A DNA stretch of 46,387 bases from M55B165 sp964423265. GTDB lineage: Bacteria > Actinomycetota > Humimicrobiia > Humimicrobiales > Humimicrobiaceae. The notes under the pieces are model-generated. The model did not search any database, was not told the origin of the DNA, and was given only the letters and a program-made list of their open reading frames with translations. The translations under genes were made by a program, and so were the position numbers. Position 1 is the stretch's first letter, and each line of letters begins with the position of its first letter. Positions 8,888 through 18,800 of this stretch are shown piece after piece. The DNA is taken from NCBI GenBank assembly GCA_964423265.1, contig CAYREF010000010.1, positions 1 through 46,387 of the forward strand, given 5' to 3'.

Positions 8888-10729
8888 TTAATCTCTTTTC
8901 CTTTTACCAAGCAGGAAAATATCTTTTAAAGCTTCCTGGTCTTTGGCTTCCATCCACCTTTTCTCAAATTCTGGATCCGCTATTATCTGGGAAATGTATG
9001 TGTGTGCACGGAGCATCAGGCTTCTCTGGTCCCTGGAGGATATAAGGAAAAATACAGCAACAATATCTGTCTGCTTTTCTTTAAATCTTATACCCCTTTT
9101 GCACCTAATCATAAAAATATCAAAATAGCCTTTTATCTCAATTATGATGTTGGGCATGGCTATTTTCTCAGTTATAATAGGGCTGCTTTCCCTTTCCCTT
9201 TTCTCAAATTTTTCATAAATATGGTCAGGCTCTATATCCAGTCTCTCAGACAGGTTTTCAGATACCTCCCTGTATAGCTGGTGTATTTCTATGCTCTCAC
9301 TAATATCTAGCACAGTGCTTGCCACAATTGCCCTGTGGAAATCATCTTTTACAATATTATCCCTTTCATATATTATCTGCTTAAGCTCTCTTTCTAAGCC
9401 TCCCTTGGTAAGCACGACTTTTTTGGGGGTTACGCCGTCTAAAATATAAAGAAGGGCATGCTCTTTTATTTCTGCCCTTCTCCTTCCATAAAAAACATAA
9501 ACTAGTACTCCCACCAAAATCAGCGCGGCACTTAAAATTATGGCATCTCTTCCCATCTGTACAATAATATATATAAAGCCAATTACTCCTACTATCTGAA
9601 GCCAGGGGAAAAGCGGCGCTCTGAAACCTGGCCGGTAATTTTGTATCTTGCTCATTCTAAGTACAATAACCGATAAAATAGAAAGTACATAGGTTAAAAT
9701 TACTATGGTAGATGCAACCTTCACCAATAGGTCCAGCTCTAGAAACAAGAATATTATTATAAACAGGCCCGTAACCAATATAGATACGTAAGGAGTCTTA
9801 AATCTTTTATGCACCTTATTAAAGAACTGTGGATAAAGCTTATCCCTGCTTAAAGCAAACGGGTATCTTGAAGCCGACATTATTCCTGCATTGGCGGTAG
9901 ATATAAATGCAAGAATAGCTGCTATGCTAAGGACAATAACTCCCACAAAACCCATGGATACATATGCACCATCAGATATCGGAGTAAGGGAGCGGTCAAG
10001 CTCTGCCGGCTCCACCAGCCCAACAGTTGTAAATACTACCAGTCCATACACGATGGTAGTAATTATCAGGGACAAGATAAGACCAGCCGGTATGGTCTTC
10101 TGAGGATCTTTTACTTCCTCTGCCACACTTGAAATTTTCAGCAGCCCTCCAAATGCTACAAACACGAATCCTGCAGTGGAAAAAATAGAAACGGCTCCAT
10201 TGGGGGCAAAAGTACCAAAGCGCTGTATCTTTATGTGGGGAATGCTCCAGACCAGATAAATAAAAAGAATGGCCAAAAGCCCAATTACCAGTCCTACCTG
10301 AAACCTACTGGCTCCTTTTATACCCAAAAAATTAATTAATACAAAAACCAGGCATAAAAAAATAGCTATAGCCTGCATATTAAACTCAAAAATAAGCCTT
10401 ACAAAAGCGGCCATTCCCACCAGGGCAAAAGCACTTTTAAGAGCCAGTGAAAACCAGCTTAGCATCCCTGCCACCGTTCCAATGGCAGGGCCAAGCCCTC
10501 TGGTTATAAAAAAGTAATCCCCGCCCGCTTTGGGCATTGCAGTAGCCAGTTCTGCAATATTTAATACTCCTATTAATGCCAACAACCCTGCCAGAAAATA
10601 TGATATTACTACTGCCGGTCCTGCCTGGGCATGGGCAAAACCCGGTAAAACAAAAAGCCCGGAACTAATCATAGCTCCGGTAGCAATACAGAAAACATCG
10701 ATAAGCTTTAGCTCTTTTTTAAGTTTCAT
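8888..10729 (-). CDS. APC-superfamily amino-acid permease with C-terminal PTS-IIA-like domain
   Basis: It is a 613-aa membrane transporter. Residues 1 to about 420 form the APC permease core with roughly 12 hydrophobic segments, beginning with the family's IATGAMISSGLFVLPG motif. A soluble tail follows. From about residue 465 it resembles a PTS EIIA type-2 (fructose/mannitol-like) fold, with VAVFFLISSRDQRSLMLRAH and IADPEFEKRWMEA as its recognisable end. The residue where EIIA proteins carry the phosphorylated histidine (the IAIPH motif) reads IAMPN, with N527, so the tail is unlikely to be phosphorylated and may act as a sensor. There is no clear ribosome-binding site. A palindrome covers a TATAAT upstream, suggesting repressor control. 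The transported amino acid is unknown. Confidence 0.85.
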   Translation of the reverse strand: MKLKKELKLIDVFCIATGAMISSGLFVLPGFAHAQAGPAVVISYFLAGLLALIGVLNIAELATAMPKAGGDYFFITRGLGPAIGTVAGMLSWFSLALKSAFALVGMAAFVRLIFEFNMQAIAIFLCLVFVLINFLGIKGASRFQVGLVIGLLAILFIYLVWSIPHIKIQRFGTFAPNGAVSIFSTAGFVFVAFGGLLKISSVAEEVKDPQKTIPAGLILSLIITTIVYGLVVFTTVGLVEPAELDRSLTPISDGAYVSMGFVGVIVLSIAAILAFISTANAGIMSASRYPFALSRDKLYPQFFNKVHKRFKTPYVSILVTGLFIIIFLFLELDLLVKVASTIVILTYVLSILSVIVLRMSKIQNYRPGFRAPLFPWLQIVGVIGFIYIIVQMGRDAIILSAALILVGVLVYVFYGRRRAEIKEHALLYILDGVTPKKVVLTKGGLERELKQIIYERDNIVKDDFHRAIVASTVLDISESIEIHQLYREVSENLSERLDIEPDHIYEKFEKRERESSPIITEKIAMPNIIIEIKGYFDIFMIRCKRGIRFKEKQTDIVAVFFLISSRDQRSLMLRAHTYISQIIADPEFEKRWMEAKDQEALKDIFLLGKRKRD

Positions 10730-10751
10730 ACTTTATAATTAGTATTAAGCG

Positions 10752-10768
10752 TTTGCTATTATAGCAAA
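10752..10768 (-). promoter_or_regulatory. 17-bp perfect palindrome covering the -10 of the permease gene
   Basis: Two 8-base arms (TTTGCTAT and ATAGCAAA) flank a single central base. Read on the minus strand, the centre contains TATAAT (10763 to 10758), placed 28 bases before the permease ATG. The arrangement is typical of a repressor operator overlapping a -10 box. The one-base centre makes an RNA hairpin unlikely. No matching -35 box is obvious. Confidence 0.45.
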
Positions 10769-10830
10769 ACCACTTTTTTAAATCTATTATTTTAATATAA
10801 TATTTTTATGCAATTTTCTACATTAATATT

Positions 10831-10858
10831 TACAAATAAAACTTCGAGCTTTAGCCCG
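10831..10858 (-). terminator. possible intrinsic terminator after the diguanylate cyclase
   Basis: Read on the minus strand, five bases after the stop codon there is a CGGGC-TAAA-GCTCG hairpin (one G.T pair) followed by AAGTTTTATTT. The stem is short and the T tract interrupted, so strength is uncertain, but position and order fit a terminator for the gene ending at 10863. Confidence 0.45.
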
Positions 10859-10862
10859 TCCG

Positions 10863-12299
10863 TCACTTCCACCGTATCTGGTTTTTGCCATCCTTCTTGG
10901 CATTCTGGAGAGCCTTATCTGCACGTTTTAGAATACTTTCTGGAGTATCCCCTTCCCTGTATTCAGCCATTCCAATGCTAAAAGTAATATTGTATTCTGA
11001 TAGCACCGGATTTCCCTTGTCTGCCTCTTTGGTTCTTTTAACAATCTTTAAGGCGTCCTCAACATTGCAGCGGAATATTATAGCAAATTCATCACCACCC
11101 CAGCGCGCTATGGCATCATTTTTCCTAATATATCTTTTGATATGGTCTGCAACTACCTTTATAACTTCATCCCCTATTATGTGGCCATATTTGTCATTAA
11201 TCAATTTAAAATTATCAATATCACAAAATACCAGCGTAAGGGGCTCACCCTTTTTACTGGAAATATTTACAAACTCCTGAAGATAATAATCAAACATTCT
11301 CCGGTTATTCAGCTCAGTTAAATTATCTATAGAAGCCAGCCGGTCAACTTTGCTTTGGTAATGCTGTATAATTTTTATATTCAAGCCAATAGCACTTAAG
11401 AGCACTACTAAAAATATAATAGACTTGCTTATAATTTGCCACTTCAGGTTTTCATTTAAAATTATTGATGTGCTCTTAGTTATAACCGCATACCAATCCA
11501 GCTCCTCTATATAATAAGAGGTTACATATTTTTTAGCATACTTGCTTCCCAGCTCAAAAACTTTCATTTCATCTTTTTCGGATAAAATATCATTCTTAAG
11601 CTTTGCCATACCTTCTGTATCAAAAATATTAGATTGCCCAATAGCCTCTTTTTCAGCCGGGACCTGGATTATGCCCCTGGAATCAATTAAAACTACCTCC
11701 ACATCCAGGCTATCCTCATAATATTGCAATATCTGGATTATCTTATCCATCCTTAGCCCCACACCTGTTATACCCAGCACATTGCCCTTCTCGTCAAATA
11801 TTTTACAATTGACAAAAACAGTTAACCGACCTTCCGATGCTTCGTCAGTGTCCACATCCAGCTCATATATTACATCTCTTTCCAATAAACTATAAAACCA
11901 GTCATCATGATTATCCTTCTGGCTCATCTGTTTAAGAATGCCGTTATGATGGTAATAATTTTGGGTTATATTGGATACATAAAAAACAGAATCATAATTA
12001 TATTTTTTCTTAATCCCCTGCAAATAGCTGGTAATTGTTTTAAGGTCTCCCTCATTTTTTTTTAATATCCAATCTTTTAAAAACTGGTCATTGGCCATGG
12101 TCAGGGAAACAAAAAGCGGCTTATTTAATTCAATATTTATTTCAGAATATATATTGGTAGATATAAGCTTTATAATCTTTAGGTTATCATCTGATATTAT
12201 GGTGTTGTAATTGTTAAAGTCTATAACCCCCAGGATAAGGAAACTTATAAAGATGATTAAGCTTATCAGTAATGCAAGTTTAACTTTGTTGCTTTTCAT
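10863..12299 (-). CDS. membrane diguanylate cyclase with extracytoplasmic Cache-type sensor
   Basis: It synthesises cyclic-di-GMP at the inner membrane. It has 478 aa with a TM segment at residues 8-27, a periplasmic or extracellular sensor region of about 250 residues whose DDWFYSLL and later GVGLRMDKI segments resemble dCache domains, a second TM at about 289-311, and a C-terminal GGDEF domain. The active site is RWGGDEFAII (GGDEF at 401-405), and the inhibitory I-site RKND at 392-395 lies exactly five residues before it, so product feedback is expected. AAGG is well placed before the ATG. It stands alone between the flx genes and the permease. The signal sensed is unknown. Confidence 0.9.
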   Translation of the reverse strand: MKSNKVKLALLISLIIFISFLILGVIDFNNYNTIISDDNLKIIKLISTNIYSEINIELNKPLFVSLTMANDQFLKDWILKKNEGDLKTITSYLQGIKKKYNYDSVFYVSNITQNYYHHNGILKQMSQKDNHDDWFYSLLERDVIYELDVDTDEASEGRLTVFVNCKIFDEKGNVLGITGVGLRMDKIIQILQYYEDSLDVEVVLIDSRGIIQVPAEKEAIGQSNIFDTEGMAKLKNDILSEKDEMKVFELGSKYAKKYVTSYYIEELDWYAVITKSTSIILNENLKWQIISKSIIFLVVLLSAIGLNIKIIQHYQSKVDRLASIDNLTELNNRRMFDYYLQEFVNISSKKGEPLTLVFCDIDNFKLINDKYGHIIGDEVIKVVADHIKRYIRKNDAIARWGGDEFAIIFRCNVEDALKIVKRTKEADKGNPVLSEYNITFSIGMAEYREGDTPESILKRADKALQNAKKDGKNQIRWK

Positions 12300-12410
12300 G
12301 TAATTACCTTATTGTTGTATATAATAAAGCCTGCAATAGTAAATACCCGGACAACAGAACCTTACAAACTTTATTAATCTTTTCTTTTAGGAAGTAGTTT
12401 AATGAAATAT

Positions 12411-12436
12411 TGCCATCCTGGCAAATAATTTTGCCA
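12411..12436 (-). other. mutually exclusive hairpins downstream of flxA
   Basis: On the minus strand a TGGCAAA arm and a TTTGCCA arm form a perfect 7-bp stem with a four-base loop (12436-12419). The second arm can instead pair with a further TGGCAA (12416-12411) over a three-base loop. No T-run follows. It lies 25 bases after the flxA stop and about 110 bases before the diguanylate cyclase start, so it could be a 3' stabiliser of the hdr-flx message or part of the next leader. Confidence 0.3.
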
Positions 12437-12461
12437 TATCCCTATTATATATAAAAATGAT

Positions 12462-13325
12462 TTACATAAAGGGCTCAGGAATTTTCTCCAGCTCTTCCAG
12501 TGAGAAAACAGGGCCATCAACACATACAAACTTCTCCCCGATATTGCATCTACCACATTTACCCACCCCACACTTCATCCTTCTCTCCAGAGTGGTATAA
12601 ACCATGCTACTTTCAAATTTGAGCTTCTTTAAGACTTCCAGTGTAAATTTAATCATTATGGGAGGCCCGCAAACTATAGCTATAGTATTTTTTGGCGACG
12701 GACCCATCTCCTCCAGTACATTAGGACACAAACCTACTTCTCTGTCCCATCCAGAACAGGCATTATCTATGGTCTGAACTAAATTTATGTCCTTTGACTG
12801 ATCCCAGTCTTTAAGATTGTATTTATAGCACCTATTATCGGGAGTTTTGGCAGCATATAGAAGGGTTAAGCCTTTATATTTTTCCCTATTTTCTAGCGAA
12901 TAAAAAATAAGGGGACGCAGGGGAGCAAGTCCTATTCCCCCGCCAACTATAAGAAGGTTTTTTTTCTCCCACTCGTTTAAGGGAAACCAGTTTCCCAGTG
13001 GGGCCCTAATCCCTACTCTCTCGCCTTGGCTTAAATTACTAATAGCACCAGTGTTAACACCTGCCTTCATCACGGTAAACTGTAGGATATCTGTACTAGA
13101 TGCCGGAGAATTTATAACAAATGTAGACTCGCCAGAGCCAAATATAGAAATCTGCCCTACCTGTCCAGGCTTGAAGCTAAATGAGCCTCTTTCCTTTTCG
13201 TCCTCAAGCTCCAGCTGTATGGATACTATATTAGGAGTCTCCCTTATTACTTTCTTAACTATTGCTATAGACGGAAGATAAGGATTTTCCTTATCTATTA
13301 TGTCGTCACCATTTATCTTTGCCAT
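12462..13325 (-). CDS. flxA: FlxA-like FAD/NAD(P)-binding oxidoreductase subunit of Hdr-Flx
   Basis: This is the nucleotide-oxidising subunit of the flavin oxidoreductase module; related to sulfhydrogenase gamma and anaerobic sulfite reductase B. The 287 aa comprise a ferredoxin-reductase-type FAD domain (FKPGQVGQISIFG at 51-63), an NAD(P) domain with IVGGGIGLAPLRPLI at 126-140 and the IVCGPPIMI motif near 217-225, and a C-terminal 2Fe-2S cluster with C252, C257, C260 and C268. It is the last gene of the seven-gene hdr-flx operon, 15 bases after flxB. By family precedent it delivers electrons from NADH through FlxB/C/D to HdrA. NADH versus NADPH preference cannot be read here. Confidence 0.87.
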   Translation of the reverse strand: MAKINGDDIIDKENPYLPSIAIVKKVIRETPNIVSIQLELEDEKERGSFSFKPGQVGQISIFGSGESTFVINSPASSTDILQFTVMKAGVNTGAISNLSQGERVGIRAPLGNWFPLNEWEKKNLLIVGGGIGLAPLRPLIFYSLENREKYKGLTLLYAAKTPDNRCYKYNLKDWDQSKDINLVQTIDNACSGWDREVGLCPNVLEEMGPSPKNTIAIVCGPPIMIKFTLEVLKKLKFESSMVYTTLERRMKCGVGKCGRCNIGEKFVCVDGPVFSLEELEKIPEPFM

Positions 13326-13340
13326 AATTTTTTAAGCTTT

Positions 13341-14459
13341 CTATTTCCCTTTATTTTTTATAACCTTTTTTACAATTTCTCTTATATCCATATCTACAGG
13401 GCATACTTCTATGCACCTGCCACAACCTACGCAGTAAAGGCTTCCCTTCCTTTTGTAGTTATAGTTATACTTACAGTTAATCTTGTTTCTGTACCTCTGG
13501 CTTAAATTCTCCCTGGGGTTATGGCCACTTGCCTCCAGGGTGTAAAGGTAGCTGGTGCAATAATCCCAGCACCTGTATCTTTTCCCTTCAATATTGTCTT
13601 TATCATCCCTGATATCAAAACAATAACAGGTAGGGCAAACAAATGTACATGCCCCGCAACCTATACATTTTTCAGAAATTTTTTTCCATGGGCCATCCTC
13701 AAAAGACTTATCCATAATATCAGGAATTTCTTCTTCCTTTATATTCGGCCACAAGTCCGAGATGGCTTCTGTTGCTTTCCTGTTCTTCTCCTCTAGCCTA
13801 GATTTATAGCCAGCTATCTCTTCTTTTTCTGCCTGCTTAAAATATTTGCTATAGGTACGGACAAGCTCTTCTCCATCAGCGGTATATATAAATGCCACAT
13901 ACAAGCCATCTGTTTTTATAAACCCTATATCAGCACCTGAAAAATCAAAGGGACTAGACCCCACTGAAGTGCAGAAACAATCAGGTAATACGCTTTCACA
14001 CCCTATAGATATAAGAAGAGTATTTTCTCTTCTTTTAATGTAGTAAGGATCAGCTGCCACTCCCTGTCCAAATACCTTATCCAGCCTGGAGATAGCTTGA
14101 ACATCACAGGGCTTTATGCCAAATACAGCCGTTTTTTCTTCCCGGTAGTCTACTTTAAGGTTTATTTTAACATCCTCTAGATTTTCGGGGTCTTTCTGGT
14201 AGCTGAAGCCGAGCAGATCTTCAAACTGGGGATATATTATATATTTAGGGCTAAGCCTGGTCTTCTCTTCCAGCTCTAGCCTGTACTTGCCCTCCCCCTG
14301 GCTTTCAAAATTAAGCTGGCTCTCAATTTCTGCCAGGTTGTAAAAATCAATTGCATTTTTTTCCATATCCTGGGCAGGCAAGTATACGTTCATATCCTTT
14401 CCCATATCCTTAAGCCAGGATTTGAGGTCTTCTTTTTTTATGGTATAAGCCTTCTCCAT
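13341..14459 (-). CDS. flxB: FlxB-like 4Fe-4S electron-transfer subunit (sulfhydrogenase beta / AsrA-like)
   Basis: A 372-aa iron-sulfur protein that should pass electrons between FlxA and the rest of the complex. The N-terminal two thirds match the HydB/AsrA family, including AVFGIKPCDVQAISRLD at residues 111-127 and the SIGCESVLPDCFCTSVG cysteine group at 151-167. Two classical 4Fe-4S motifs follow: C265/C268/C271/C275 and C343/C346/C349/C353. The ATG overlaps the flxC stop by one base (TAATG), which argues for coupled translation and fixed stoichiometry. Sulfite reductase A is the main alternative family name, but no sulfite reductase catalytic subunit is nearby. Confidence 0.85.
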   Translation of the reverse strand: MEKAYTIKKEDLKSWLKDMGKDMNVYLPAQDMEKNAIDFYNLAEIESQLNFESQGEGKYRLELEEKTRLSPKYIIYPQFEDLLGFSYQKDPENLEDVKINLKVDYREEKTAVFGIKPCDVQAISRLDKVFGQGVAADPYYIKRRENTLLISIGCESVLPDCFCTSVGSSPFDFSGADIGFIKTDGLYVAFIYTADGEELVRTYSKYFKQAEKEEIAGYKSRLEEKNRKATEAISDLWPNIKEEEIPDIMDKSFEDGPWKKISEKCIGCGACTFVCPTCYCFDIRDDKDNIEGKRYRCWDYCTSYLYTLEASGHNPRENLSQRYRNKINCKYNYNYKRKGSLYCVGCGRCIEVCPVDMDIREIVKKVIKNKGK

Positions 14460-15445
14460 TAAATTAGCTCTTCCTCTTCTATATTTTCCTCTATCGTTTT
14501 ATAGGTTAACAGCGGTGGTTTTGCCTGGCTGTCCATTCCCGGGGTAAAACCAAAAAGCCTTTCTATCTCCGCACTCATCTTTTTCATAAGTTTAAATATC
14601 CCTATATTTTGAGGGCAAACCCTTTCACACTCACCACATTCTGTACACCTTCCCGCCAAATGCATAACCCTTATAAGCTGGAAAAATTTATTCTCCTCCG
14701 GCTCTGCCTTCTGTGATTGCCAGTCAGGAAAATCAAGGTGGACAATGCAGGAATCCTGGCAAACCTCCATAGGGCATACATTCCTACAGGCATAACACCT
14801 AATGCAGCGGCTGAACTCTTCTTGCCAGTAAGAATAAATATCGGAAAGCGACATTTTTTCTAAATCTTTTATATCTGCATACTTATCCCTTTTTTCCACA
14901 TCCAGACTGGCAGGGTTTTCTATATATTCATCATATACAGGAGGATTGTCCGCTATATTGCACCAGTAACATTTATCTGCATAGAAATCTCTGGTCTTAA
15001 GGGTTAACTTTTCCCCAGCTGTTTTTACTATTATTTTATCTCCTGTAACTTCAGCCGAGGCTACTTTTTTTCCCCCTGTTTTAGAAATAACTTTATTGTA
15101 GTCAATTATTCCACTGCACCCTGGTACTATTAGCTTAAATTTATCCCTTAAAATTAGCCCCTCTGATACCAGTTGCACAATAGCCTTTGCGTCACATGGT
15201 TTTAGAATCATGCCAATTTTTCCTTTGGTTTTTTTAGCCAACCGCCAGGCATAGGTGGCAAGGTTGTTTATACATAATTTATTAAAAACCATGCTATCTA
15301 ACTCTTCTTCTCTATCTATAAAGCAGGGGCTAACCTTTAAAGAGTGGCTCCCTTCAGTGTATCCAGCAACTACATCCAACCCCCGGAAGGCTTCCTTTGA
15401 CTTTTTAATTATTTTTTCACTTAATTTACTTTTTTCCATATTCAT
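14459..15445 (-). CDS. flxC: FlxC-like 4Fe-4S protein (FrhB/FdhB-related)
   Basis: About 328 aa, soluble, with an N-terminal region resembling the F420-hydrogenase beta / formate dehydrogenase beta family (GKIGMILKPCDAKAIVQL and the DKCYWCNIADNPP cysteines) and two 4Fe-4S motifs in the C-terminal half (C214/C217/C220/C224 and C267/C270/C273/C277 from the chosen start). The open frame reaches a GTG at 15493, but the ATG at 15445 overlaps the flxD stop as ATGA and has AAAGG upstream, so I take that. In Hdr-Flx loci this position is occupied by FlxC. F420 use is not implied; nothing else in the window suggests F420. Confidence 0.8.
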   Translation of the reverse strand: MNMEKSKLSEKIIKKSKEAFRGLDVVAGYTEGSHSLKVSPCFIDREEELDSMVFNKLCINNLATYAWRLAKKTKGKIGMILKPCDAKAIVQLVSEGLILRDKFKLIVPGCSGIIDYNKVISKTGGKKVASAEVTGDKIIVKTAGEKLTLKTRDFYADKCYWCNIADNPPVYDEYIENPASLDVEKRDKYADIKDLEKMSLSDIYSYWQEEFSRCIRCYACRNVCPMEVCQDSCIVHLDFPDWQSQKAEPEENKFFQLIRVMHLAGRCTECGECERVCPQNIGIFKLMKKMSAEIERLFGFTPGMDSQAKPPLLTYKTIEENIEEEELI

Positions 15446-15864
15446 ACTACAGCCTTTATTCTTTTTACAAAACTGGTAACTACAGCCTGCCACTTTTGGG
15501 ATTCAGATGCTGAAACCCACTGATAGGAAAACCTTCTCTTGTCAATTCCTATAAAGGGTAAAAATTCTTTTAACGCCTCAAGCCTTCTCCTGGCATAAAA
15601 ATTTCCGTCAGTGTAATGGCAATCATTAGGGTGACAACCTGATACCAGCACCCCATCTGCCCCCATGTGAAAAGCTTTTAAGATAAACAATGGATTTACC
15701 CTGCCGCTGCAGGGCACCCTTATAATCCTTATGTTCTCAGGTTGCCTGAGCCTTGCAGTCCCCGCAGCATCTGAGCCCGCATATGAGCACCAGTTACAGA
15801 GGAAAGCCACAATCTTTACATCCCTGTTACCTGTTTTATTATTGCTTTCACTATCTCCGGCCAT
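15442..15864 (-). CDS. flxD: FlxD/MvhD-like [2Fe-2S] electron-transfer subunit
   Basis: A 140-aa homologue of MvhD, the small iron-sulfur protein that links the electron donor module to HdrA. All conserved cysteines are present: C23 and C26 in FLCNWCSYAGSDAAG, C52 in PCSGRVNP, and C77 and C82 in GCHPNDCHYTDGN; the C-terminal GIDKRRFSYQWVSASE is also typical. A clear AAGGAAATT precedes the ATG. It sits between hdrA and flxC, the expected place. In methanogens MvhD joins the hydrogenase to HdrA; here no hydrogenase is present and FlxA is the likely partner. Confidence 0.93.
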   Translation of the reverse strand: MAGDSESNNKTGNRDVKIVAFLCNWCSYAGSDAAGTARLRQPENIRIIRVPCSGRVNPLFILKAFHMGADGVLVSGCHPNDCHYTDGNFYARRRLEALKEFLPFIGIDKRRFSYQWVSASESQKWQAVVTSFVKRIKAVV

Positions 15865-15875
15865 AATTTCCTTAC

Positions 15876-18800
15876 TTATTTTAACTGTTTTGAAAAACCT
15901 TTTATCTCTTCTACTAGCATCTCATCAGTAAAACCGCTAAGGCTTACTGCATCAATAGGACAAGTAGCCTCACAAAGACCACAACCCTTACATACAGTCT
16001 CAATTACATTTACTACATTTTTGCCCCTTAACTCCTCTTCTTCAATGGCATTAAATGGGCATACCATAAGACACTTGTTACAACCGATGCAGCGTACTTT
16101 ATCAACCTTTGCTACCATGGGGTCTGAGGCAAGCTTATCCACAGACATTAAGGCTAAAATCTTTGAAGCTGCCGCACTTCCCTGAGCTACACTTGCAGGT
16201 ATGTCCTTGGGGGACTGGCAGGTACCTGCAATATATATCCCGTTTGTATTTGTCTCCACCGGTCTTAGCTTAGGATGGCTTTCCTTAAAGAAACCAAAAG
16301 ATCCAGTACTAATATTTAATATCTTAGCAAGCTCTTTTGATTTTTCAGAAGCTACCATAGCAGTAGCAAGCACTACCAGGTCAGCTTCAATTTCCACCAG
16401 CTCATTTAATACGGTATCCACACCAGCTACTATAAGCTTTCCATCTTCTTCTCTGCGGTAAACTTTAGAAACTCTGCCCCTTATGTACTGGGTACCATAT
16501 TGTTTTGCCCTGGCAATAAACCCGTCATAGTCCTTTCCAGGGGACCTTACATCTGTATAAAATAAATAAGTTTCCGCATCGGATATATGTTCTTTTGTAA
16601 GTATAGCCTGTTTGGCCAGGTACATGCAGCAAGCACTTGAGCAGTATTCCTGGCCTCTTTGCCTGTCTCTTGAGCCTACACAAGATAAAAATACTATCTT
16701 TTTAGGCTCTTTTTTATCTGAAGGTCTTAAGATATGGCCGCCGGTAGGGCCGGAAGCACACATAAGTCTTTCATATTGCAAGCTTGTTATTACATCTTCT
16801 AGATTTCCTCCGCCATACTCCCCAAAAGCATCAGCCTCCATTATGTCCGTTCCCACTGCTACAGCTATTGCTCCTACCTCAATTTCCGCCATCTCTTCTT
16901 TTTGACTGTAATCTATACAATTAGCCTCGCATGCTGCTTCGCACTGCTTGCACTCAGAACAAATTCCGCAGCTTAAGCAGCGTTCTGCTTCCCTTTTTGC
17001 TTCCTCTTCACTTAAATTACCAACTACTTCTACAAATCCCTCTATCCTCTTTTCCTTGTCCAATTTATCTATGGCAATTCTTGCTTTTCTTTTAAATTCC
17101 GTAAGCTCTTCCTCGCTAAAAACCTCTTCAGGCTTAAGCCTGTTTTCTGATTTCTTTTCACTGACTATATCATCTGAAATATCTTCCAGGCTCTCTCCAT
17201 TTATATACCTGTCTATAACCTTGGCTGCAAGCTTTCCATGCCCTATTGCCTCAGTTACGGTTGCAGGCCCGCTTACCACATCGCCGCCTGCAAATATTCC
17301 CCTTTTATCAGCCAGTAGTATTTCTTCATCCTCAAGTTTAATAGTATCCCACCTGGTAAGCTCTAGTTTTTTCTCTCCGGTTACCAGGAACCCTGTATCA
17401 GGTCTCTGCCCAATAGCTAAAATCAGCCAGTCTAGATCACAAGTAAATTCACTACCCTCAATGGGAATAAATTTTCTCCTTCCGTCCTCACCGGGCTCGC
17501 CTAACTCATTCCTTCTAAACTTAACTGCTTTTAGGTTTCCACTTTCTCCTACTGCTTCTACCGGGCTGGTCAAAAAGTTTATTTTTACCCCTTCCTCAAC
17601 TGCGTCTTCTACTTCCTCTTTTATGGCAGGCATCTCTTTCTGGCTTCTTCTGTAAAATATATTTACTTCATCTGCTCCCATCCGGAGTGCCGACCTTGCA
17701 GAATCTATAGCAACATTTCCTCCCCCTATTATACCTACCTCGCCCTTAAGGGGTTTGGCTTTACCAAGGGAGACGTCCTTTAAAAACTTAACACCTGATA
17801 TTACTCCTTCAAGGTCCTTCTGCCCTATATCTATGGTTATATCGTTGGCCGCACCTGTGGCAACAAAGACTGCATCACATTTTTCCCTTAACTTCCAAAG
17901 CTGGTCAGTATTTTCAATTTCTTTGCCTGTTATTATCTCCACGCCCATTCTCTTTATTACATCTATCTCCCTGTCCAAAATCTTTGGGGGAAGCCTGTAA
18001 TCAGGAATCTCTGTTCTAAGCATGCCTCCTGGCTTATCCATTGCTTCAAAGACACTAACTTTATAACCTTTTTTTGCCAGATAGTATGCAGCAGTCAAGC
18101 CTGCTGGGCCTGAGCCTATTACAGCTACTTTTTCCGGCTTTTTCTCTTCCATCTGGGGTAGAGGAACCTCATCTATGGTAAGTTCCCGGTCAGCGATAAA
18201 CCTTTTTAGGGCCATAATGGCCACAGGTTCATCAACCAGTTTTCTAGTACAATCCACCTCGCATGGATGGGTACAAACTCTTGCACATATAGACGGAAAT
18301 GGATTTTCTTCCCGGTGAAGTTTTAAGGCTTCATCATATTTTCCTTCCCTTATAAGGGCAATATATCCCTGGGCAGCAACGTCTGCAGGACAGCTGCTCC
18401 TACATGGAGCCTTACCCCTTTTATTTATGCTGTAAGCTGAGGGTACTGCTTGAGCAAACATTTTAGAGATGGCTTTCTTTTCAGTTAAGCCAGCTTCATA
18501 CCTGTTAGGTATGGTTACCGGACAGACTTTTTCACAATCTGCACAGGAAGTGCAATTCTTAACATCGATATATCTGGGTTTTTTGCGCACAGTAGCCTTA
18601 AAATTTCCCACAGAACCTTCAAGCTTTACAACTTCTGAATTGGTAAGAAGCTCAATATTTTCATGAGTGCCTACATCTACCATTTTGGGCGAAAGTATGC
18701 AGGCTGAGCAGTCAATAGTTGGAAAGGTTTTATCCAGCTGGGCCATCTTACCCCCGATGGAGGCTTCAGCTTCTACTAGAATTACCTTCCTGCCTCCATT

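Noticed and set aside
14459..15445. F420-dependent hydrogenase or dehydrogenase beta subunit
   Set aside because: Resemblance is to the family in general; position between flxD and flxB and lack of any F420 gene make FlxC the better call.
16948..17655. 235-codon plus-strand frame opposite hdrA
   Set aside because: Serine-rich shadow of a well-supported gene with no recognisable motifs or start signals.
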